From Apoda limacodes (Eukaryota; Arthropoda; Insecta; Lepidoptera; Limacodidae), in the NCBI GenBank assembly GCA_946406115.1, contig OX291543.1, positions 29,724,815 through 29,788,814 of the forward strand: a stretch of 64,000 nt of DNA. Direction: 5' to 3'. The position numbers and the translations under genes are program-made. The notes beneath the pieces are model-generated. The model was not told the origin of the DNA. It made no database searches and saw only the letters and a list, made by a program, of their open reading frames with translations. Positions 57,552 through 64,000 of the stretch are shown in pieces (position 1 is the stretch's first letter; every line of letters begins with the position of its first letter).

Positions 57552-57812
57552 CTGTGGAGGTATATTACAGCCTTATAATTATGCATTTTTTGCATTGGAC
57601 ATATAATGGACATTACAAAATTATAAGGGTTCCGTTTTTGCCACATGAAATGTTATTTTCTCGTGGCAAAACCAATGCAAATAAGGCGTAATTATAAGGC
57701 TGTGGAGGTATATTACAGCCTTATAATTATGCATTTTTTGCATTGGACATATAATGGACATTACAAAATTATAAGGGTTCCGTTTTTGCCACATGAAATG
57801 TTATTTTCTCGT
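57552..57812. repeat. 113-bp perfect direct repeat containing inverted arms
   Basis: 57552-57664 and 57700-57812 are identical over 113 bases, offset 148. The 35-bp spacer ends AATGCAAATAAGGCGTAATT, ATAAGG, which is inverted relative to CCTTATAATTATGC ... TTGCATTGG at the start of each unit (about 24 of 28). GTGGCAAAACC in the spacer is inverted to GGTTCCGTTTTTGCCAC inside the unit. TATAAGGGTTCCGTTTTTGC is a fragment of the 52040 element. So one repeat lies inside an inverted-repeat element and the other is a solo copy. Confidence 0.9.
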
Positions 57813-59380
57813 ATGCAGGTCATTTCGGTAGGTTTTTTAATGGCACAATGCCGAAAAAAAGGAAAAGAAGACAGACGAAAATGAAGTACAACAAGTAGTA
57901 CAGGGATAATCTAGGTAAAGCAAGACATTAGGTCTAAAATAATAATTAACCTCTTACGTCCGATTCTATAGATCCCTAGTGCTGTAGCAGAGAATGCGGC
58001 AGAGTAGACCAATCAGACAATGGTTGATTTAGTCCGGTGCTACCGGCCGCCACGCGTCCTACGCACTGGCCGCTGTCGCCGTCGCTGCCGAGATACGGCC
58101 GACACGATATGTTCAATTGGACACACGCCTTCTAGCATTAGCGTTTCTTGTGTATGGTTACTGTTATGTTTTGTTATGATATTGCAGTTAGTTTTTGGCG
58201 AGAATTTATTTTTATGTTTTAACTTCTTTATAAATTAAAATCAAATAACATTATTTATGATGGAGCAATACTTGAGAACAGCTCGATCTGTTTGTCTGAT
58301 GTATAATTGTTGTGTTTGTAGCTGTCGGGATAAAGTTTGTATGAAAGATTTTTTTTTGAAAAATCGACGGAAAAAATCGCCTGGAATTTTTCCGGTCGCT
58401 GACGGTAACATAAGTTTTTGAGAATACATACATAGCTTTTATGGATACATCTAGACGTTGTCAGCAAGATAATTTTTAAATTGGTTCAGTAGCTTTTGAG
58501 TTTGCTTCTTATAAACTAAAAAACAACAACCCCTTTTTATGAGGATTCATTTTTATGTAATTTTTGGTCGCAGGTTATGAGTCCTAATTATTTTATTAAA
58601 TTTCTTTAAGTTTGTTACGTAACTGTAACTAAGTCTACTTTTTGATGAAAATTTACACAGAATCTATTTATTTATTTATTTTATTTTTATCGTTAGTAAA
58701 GGATTAAAAAAATCTTGCCACTAATAACTGCCTGTGTGTGCATATTATAATGTGTGTCCACTTTCTGATTTTTTTCACTGGCCACATTTGCAATTCTAAA
58801 AATCTAATGGGCCAGTATCAAATTTGGTATTTTATATTTTGAATTTTTACCATTTCTAAAGTCTGTACAAAAAACACCTAAACAAATGAAATACTTGAAT
58901 ATCAGAACTAAAGGAAACAGGTACTAAAGAGATTATATGATTTTCCGTCATCCCTACACAAAGGAACCCTAATTGATGCTACTTCCACATTTGAAAGTAA
59001 AATCCATACGAATGCTAAATCCATTCGTTTTGTAGAGTGGGAACCAGATAGCTAAGCGTTCAGGACTTGCGACCTGAAAGTATGTTTAAGGGGCGCCCCC
59101 TTGCGATGCACATCAGCGCTCACCTACACTAGCTAACCAGCCAAAATAGTAAAACCCTACTAACGCCGCTAAGGATGGACATGGATTACACATAGTAATT
59201 ACTGTATCTCTTGACAGACCTAGTTCTTTAGTGGGCTATATAATTATTATGGCTGGTATAATTTTAGTTCCCACTTCAACTTTTATAAAAGACTTATCTT
59301 TACCTAGCTGAAATTGTCCTAGAAACAAGGTCCGTCGATATATTCCTTTCTACTGAGGTGATTGAGATTTATTTCTACCA
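57813..59380. other. No gene; GC-rich patch 58034-58105
   Basis: CGGTGCTACCGGCCGCCACG and CGCTGTCGCCGTCGCTGCCG stand out in AT-rich DNA. Overlapping ORFs at 58020-58467 are not credible. ACTTGCGACCTGAAAG near 59064 is only faintly tRNA-like. Confidence 0.35.
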
Positions 59381-60097
59381 TAAATTTCGGTAATTTTTTA
59401 CTTTCCAAGAACGTGAGATTTTTACGTAACGATGGTTTTAACTGATAGAACACCACATTTAAATACACAGGTAAAATTCAAAAACTCTCGGAGGACACTA
59501 GATTTTCACAAAAAAAACTAAATTGATTTCATACAAAACCCGCCATTACATACCAACATTTAAAAATACAAAACATTTTTTTTCACGAAAATAGTTGCCA
59601 GTCTAAAGAGAAAAATAAACACAGGATTCAATCGATTTTACTTTTCTCTAATTTTAATCGATAGAAAAGCATATTTATATACTCGAATGAAATCAAAAAA
59701 CTGGCAGCGAATCCAAACCTTGCCAAGTTCGGTGGTAAGGAGCGAAGCGACGAGCCATTAGGTTACATGGTGAACACCGCACGAGCCGAGCGAAGCGTAC
59801 CGCGGCAGAGCCCGGCGAAGTGCCAGAAACAAATTGTTCTAATTTAGAATTGTTTGGCAGGAGTAGGGGGGGCAGGGTAGAACTTGGTTAATTGATCTGA
59901 GTGACACAGGTACAATTTGTTTCTGGCGCTCGCCGGCCGCTGCCGCGGCACGCTCCGCTCGGCTTCGCGCGCTAACTTTCATGTGCTCCGCTTGACTTTG
60001 CGCACAAATTTACTTTAAATGTGGTATTCTATCAATAGAAATTTTTATTACGTAAATACCAGGCGTTCTTGGAAAGTAAAGAATTACCTAAATTTCT
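59381..60097. mobile_element. Nested foldback element, ~717 bp
   Basis: Outer arms: 59381-59464 (TAAATTTCGGTAATTTTTTA, CTTTCCAAGAACG ... GATAGAACACCACATTTAAA) pair with 60014-60097 (TTTAAATGTGGTATTCTATC ... CGTTCTTGGAAAGTAAAGAA). Inner arms: 59782-59837 (CGAGCCGAGCGAAGCGTACC, GCGGCAGAG ... CAGAAACAAATTGT) pair with 59912-59964 (ACAATTTGTTTCTGGCGC ... GCGGCACGCTCCGCTCGGCT). The inner arms are strongly GC-rich (over 60 percent) in an AT-rich setting. There is no ORF. It may be one foldback transposon or one foldback inserted within another. Confidence 0.85.
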
Positions 60098-60807
60098 AAC
60101 CGGCAAAAAAGGCGAACTCATTACGATGCTTTAACATTAGTTTAGATATTTTTAAAACACAACCTAAAGAATTTCACAACGCACATAAAATATAAAATAC
60201 CTACCCTAATGGTTGTTAAACGACTGACTTTTCAATATTATAAAAGTTCTAAGTAACTTAAACTTTCGCGGTTATATTCAACATTATAAAACTCCCAATT
60301 AGAGCTCTTAAAACTACCACCAATCACAGTACGTTCGAACAAACCAATAAACGCTTGCTTTTAAATATTCTCTCTAATCACTTTAGTTCCAAACAAACAT
60401 CCAATCATAATTAGCTTTAAACCATTCATTCTCGCGCCAAAGGTTCAAAATTTTACGCAACTTTATTTTGTCTACAGTTCGAATTCATAAATCGGAAGTT
60501 AGATTTCTACCTACATTTAACAATTAATTTCGTGTTTATGTCTACGATTCGTAAGTTCATAACTTAATATTTTACATTTTAGTCATTTGTACTTATATTT
60601 TGTTAGCTTTAAACCTTTCATGAAATAAATCATAACTTCTCATCTAATGTATAAAATGACTGAACTTGAATATTTGAACGCGCCATTGTAATTTAAAGAT
60701 GCATTTTGCTATTGGTAGTACGTCCATTGAGAATTGTTTACTAATGAAAATCTTCGCGCTAAAACTTGAATAAACACATTGTATTTCGAAAACGTTAAGG
60801 CATAAAT
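60098..60807. other. No gene seen
   Basis: AT-rich; no repeat recognised. Confidence 0.4.
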
Positions 60808-60963
60808 ATGGTATCGTCACAATGCTACCTTCAGCCTAAGTCCCGAATTATGGTAGAATCTTCCACGACGTCGTCTCACAAGTTTGCTGCTAGATCAGGC
60901 CGCCATAAGACATCAGAGGAAAGTAGTACGCAAAGTATCGAGACTTCCCAGCGAGCTTTTTAG
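60808..60963 (+). CDS. Small ORF, 51 codons, unrecognised (weak)
   Basis: ATG at 60808 in context AAATATGG follows an in-frame TAA at 60796. The product is Ser/Thr-rich: MVSSQCYLQPKSRIMVESST, then TSSHKFAARSGRHKTSEES and STQSIETSQRAF, and stops at 60961. It lies at the left edge of a block (60808-61340) with GC near 45-50 percent, higher than its surroundings. Donor-like GTAGTA (60924) and GTATCG (60936) words fall inside it, so a first coding exon is conceivable. No domain or signal peptide is seen. The block may equally be an unrecognised transposon. Confidence 0.2.
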   Translation: MVSSQCYLQPKSRIMVESSTTSSHKFAARSGRHKTSEESSTQSIETSQRAF

Positions 60964-61370
60964 ACAAGTTACAAGAACCTAAGGGCGGATATGTGTTGTG
61001 ATATATAGTGATAGGTATCGAGGACCACTGGCACCTAGATCCGTCGAGTCTATGTATTTAGGCGCAGTATAATAGCTGCAGCTATCGGTGAACAGTGCAG
61101 ATTGTGCCGAGGATCTGGAGTAGGGTCAGCACACTTCCAGAAGCCTCGCAATGCAAGTTACGTGCAGTAGGCGCACGCAGTAAGTCATTCAAGAGCGTGT
61201 AGTAAGCAAGCAGTAGGGAATACAATTTAACTGCAAACGCACCAAACCGGAACCAGACGTCCTCCAGCAGTGAAGAGGTCGTCAGATTTGCTACAGATGC
61301 TGATGTTTTTCCTGAGGGAAAACCTCGATCTTAAGACCCAAAGTCTCATCAGACTATTGGGTACTATAGT
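60964..61370. other. GC-elevated block, origin unknown
   Basis: The block has no long ORF on either strand, no terminal repeats and no polymerase III boxes. Words such as GTGCCGAGGATCTGGAGTAG and CCTGAGGGAAAACCTCGATC do not belong to the repeat families seen elsewhere in the window. Candidates are a non-coding exon, part of an LTR element or a regulatory island. Confidence 0.35.
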
Positions 61371-61441
61371 TTAGTATTAGTATTAATAGTTTAGTTTAGT
61401 TTAGTATTAATTTAGTTTAGTATTATTAGTTTATTATTAGT
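61371..61441. repeat. Imperfect TTTAGTATTAG low-complexity repeat
   Basis: TAGTTTAGTATTAGTATTAA, TAGTTTAGTTTAGTTTAGTA and similar words fill about 70 bases. It is not the insect telomere repeat TTAGG. Confidence 0.8.
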
Positions 61442-61742
61442 ATCTAGGTCTATAAAAATTGCAGATTAATATTTGTCTATTACCGCATATTTGAATAGCT
61501 GGCAAACGTAAAGTATTGCTTGACATTGAGAATATTATCACTACGTTCTATTGCCTGACAAGAGGTGTCAGTTGCAAATTCTCTTTTCAGGGTTCGCTAT
61601 TCAAATGTAAGAAAACGACGTTTAAAATGTTGTGCAACAGAACCTTGTTACACAATTCAAGACTACCTTAATGATACGAATCTATGGATTAAAAATTTTT
61701 TTGTTAACATAATTGACTTGATAATTTGTATTGATTAATCAA
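61442..61742. other. No gene seen
   Basis: Nothing recognised. Confidence 0.35.
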
Positions 61743-61900
61743 AATTAAAAGAGCGACTGCAGCTGGAGAGTTTGTTTCGCTGATTCTTCTCACCAGAACG
61801 CCATTTTGACTTCGAAACGGTAGTAACTAGTTTATTGACTTCAAAAAAGTGATACGATATCCTATTTTTGAGAAATAAGGCATTTGAATTTGACTATGGT
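61743..61900 (+). mobile_element. CR1/Jockey-type LINE 3' tail, copy 3
   Basis: GAGAGTTTGTTTCGCTGATT, CTTCTCACCAGAACGCCATT, TTCGAAACGGTAGTAACTAG and TTTTTGAGAAATAAGGCATT, ending TTTGAATTTGACTATGG, are the tail elements also seen at 18530 and, reversed, at 13085. Confidence 0.7.
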
Positions 61901-62639
61901 AGTGTGTCAGAGTGTCGAGAAACTTCTAGGGTTTTCGTATCACTGGTACATCTTCCTACGGCTAAAACCGGAACAGGATCTTAAGCCTATTATATTTTGT
62001 TTTATTTAAATTGATTTCAAAAAGTCATTAATAGTTTTTTGTTGACAAAGTAAAATATATGGCCATTCTAATTTAGTAAGGTAGCACATTCTAGGTCAAT
62101 TGAAATAACCAAAGTGTACCGTAGGTGTTAACCAGGCTTTGCATATTGCCACCTAAGACTAACACAGCTTTAATTAAAAACAAGGAAGCCTAAAGGCGCG
62201 GCGTACACTGGTATTGTGATAAAATCGCCATTATGAAATGTGGTAACACGTACGAAGCGGGACCAACAAGTCTGTATCTTGTATCTCGCTCTACCGCACC
62301 TTAGTTTGTGTTCGCAAACTAATTCCTTAATTAAGTGTAAATCTGCGCAAAACGTTCGGTACTGCTATGTGTGAATAAGGGTTAGCGCACATTGTACACA
62401 AAAATCTGAGATCATTAATCAAGAAGAATAGTTGAGATACTGTGTCATACATCTCATTTTTACAACGCTAGAAGACGGAAAACATCTATTATATGGCGTA
62501 GTTATAAAAGTTATTTATGAACTAGAAATTTCTTTAAAAACCAATTTTTGAGTCACCATTGAAAAGTGTGGCGCTCCTTGTGAAAACTCCACTACGGTGG
62601 AATTATGATTGTAGTGAAAGCGTACCAGCCTTATACATA
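61901..62639. other. No gene seen
   Basis: Unique-looking. 62160-62220 has raised GC without other signs. Confidence 0.35.
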
Positions 62640-62735
62640 CGTCCCCATCGGTGGAGCACAGCTTACCGGTGGCTATTAGGGCCATAGTCCATCACGCGGG
62701 TCCAGTGCGGATAGTGGACTTCACATAATTTTTTT
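62640..62735 (+). repeat. Dispersed element with CATAGTCCATCACGCGGGTC, copy 2
   Basis: GTCCCCATCGGTGGAGCACA, GGGCCATAGTCCATCACGCG, GGTCCAGTGCGGATAGTGGA, CTTCAC parallels the 19740-19870 element in word order. It ends in a T run at 62731. Confidence 0.55.
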
Positions 62736-64000
62736 TTTTTTCATTTAAAGATTTTTTTTCAAGCTTGAACCTTCACCCCTAAGAAAGTGAAATGAAATTG
62801 AAACATTTAGCCATCACCAAGTACATATTCCGTGTTATCCTTTTATTAAAATATCAATAGAAAACTGTAATGGTGGTAATATACTTGTTTGATGGAGGGT
62901 TTGTACGAAACATATCTATGTATCTAATCAGACAATTCTTGTTTATATAAAGATAATTCAATGGTGCAAGAAGTTCTTGCAAGTATTTTTAATATACTGA
63001 TAAACATCGCCGTTGCAAGGGTTATGACCGCCTTGCGCTTTCCAATACTTTTTTCTTTTTTGTATTAGCATGTTTTAATTGTGTGTGTCTGAGCTTCAGA
63101 GAGCTACAGACTGTGGGTCGTAAAGACTACCTCTCTGAAGGTTGCGCTTTTGGTAAAAAAAATATCCTGTCTAGCTGACCTAAAAGCAAAATCAAAATCC
63201 AGCTAAGTTTTAGATTCCATAGATTTGAATATCTTAGTGAGTACACTAGGGAATATATTATTAAAAAATAATCTACTATTACTTATATTTTGTATCTAAT
63301 GAAAATAATAAAATCAGTACAATGTGCGCGTTGCCTTAACGTAACCGCCATAAAGGGGTTGTTAGGTTGACGTAAAACAGTTTAATACGCCTCTACTAAT
63401 TCTGATTCGCAATTACCGATTACGTAATACGCACCCGCATGAGACTATGTTATGTCTTTTAGAAGTGCCTAGTCATTGACGCAATTGTTTTGTGATTATT
63501 TGCGATTTGATGCATGGATTAGTCGGTGGATTTAGTATTTCGCGTATTTACTACTGTTTTTCTCACAAAATGCTATCGACTATTTTTTTTTTACCATAAT
63601 GCTTGGGATATTAATTTTATTACCCGCTTGGTGCCGATTGGTCACAGGTTCCACATTCGACTTTTGTTTCGTTATATGCGTATTTGTCGTTTCACGTATG
63701 TGGCATTTCGCAAGAGCAAACTGTGTCATTATGCGTTAATTCGTGTATTTCATATAAAAAACCTCTTCATATTCGTCCAAGGAATAAATAAACAGTTGAG
63801 TTAAATCCAAAAAAGTTTTACCTACTACGACAAGATTTTGTTTGCATATTTTATTCTAAGACATTTTTTTCATAATTTTACGCAAGATATTTTTTTTTCT
63901 GATAACCAAAAATTAGTAAAAAAAATTTTGCGAGCCAAAAAAAGGAAATCGCATAACTTTAAAATCAGTTCCGGATTGGCGAAGTAAGCTTAAAATTGCG
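62736..64000. other. No gene seen
   Basis: AT-rich to the window end. The 92-codon ORF at 63526-63804 is Phe/Arg-rich with no recognised domain. A near inverted pair, CTTCAGAGAGCTACAGA (63095-63111) and CCTCTCTGAAGG (63130-63141), is present: CTTCAGAGAG with CTCTCTGAAG. Confidence 0.4.

Noticed and set aside
61371..61441. Telomere-like repeat
   Set aside because: The unit is TTTAG/TATTAG and irregular; insect telomeres are TTAGG.
63526..63804. 92-codon ORF
   Set aside because: No recognised domain; its Phe/Arg-rich content fits chance translation.

Overview
The window looks like nuclear DNA from an insect, most likely a moth or butterfly. It is AT-rich and dense with repeats that I associate with Lepidoptera: an RTE-type LINE, CR1/Jockey-type LINEs with a shared 3' tail, tRNA-headed SINEs with a characteristic tail, a mariner transposon, and dispersed elements ending in words such as GTACGGAACCCTAAAAA and CATCAGGCGGACCGTAA. 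The assignment rests on my knowledge of these families, not on a search. No bacterial, organellar or intact viral gene was seen.

No complete host gene could be supported. Recognisable coding sequence is almost all retrotransposon or transposon, and all of it is broken. Two weak host-coding candidates exist: a 140-bp terminal-exon-like stretch at 1935-2074 and a 51-codon ORF at 60808-60963. The window is best read as intergenic or long-intron sequence.

Layout. 1-2.6 kb: decayed RTE LINE, a dispersed element, the exon candidate and a SINE. 2.6-12 kb: mostly unique AT-rich sequence with a small inverted-repeat element (5.1-5.4 kb) and one SINE. 12-25 kb: dense small elements, namely a 120-bp MITE, a perfect 24-bp foldback, a 47-bp-arm foldback, SINEs, LINE tails, tandem duplications and an inverted pair of a ~330-bp dispersed family. 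25.6-26.6 kb: a dead mariner. 28.9-31 kb: a minus-strand LINE next to an internally deleted RTE copy. 31-39 kb: little recognisable. 39.5-41.5 kb: a 46-bp tandem array, a SINE, a 5S rRNA-like fragment and a 29-bp triplication. 43.7-45.6 kb: the best-preserved element, a Jockey-like LINE with a 533-codon ORF. 47-49.2 kb: SINE, perfect palindrome, decayed CR1/Jockey LINE. 50.7-52.2 kb: second copy of the 120-bp MITE, then a second Jockey copy in opposite orientation to the first. 53-64 kb: sparse, with a duplicated inverted-repeat unit (57.6 kb), a ~720-bp nested foldback (59.4-60.1 kb) and a GC-elevated block (60.8-61.3 kb).

The parts do not form a pathway. The RTE, CR1/Jockey and Jockey copies would once have supplied reverse transcriptase to non-autonomous SINEs; here each reverse-transcriptase catalytic box that can be read carries a substitution, so none should be active. 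The most distinctive signal is the number of foldback or terminal-inverted-repeat structures (at least nine), several with near-perfect arms.
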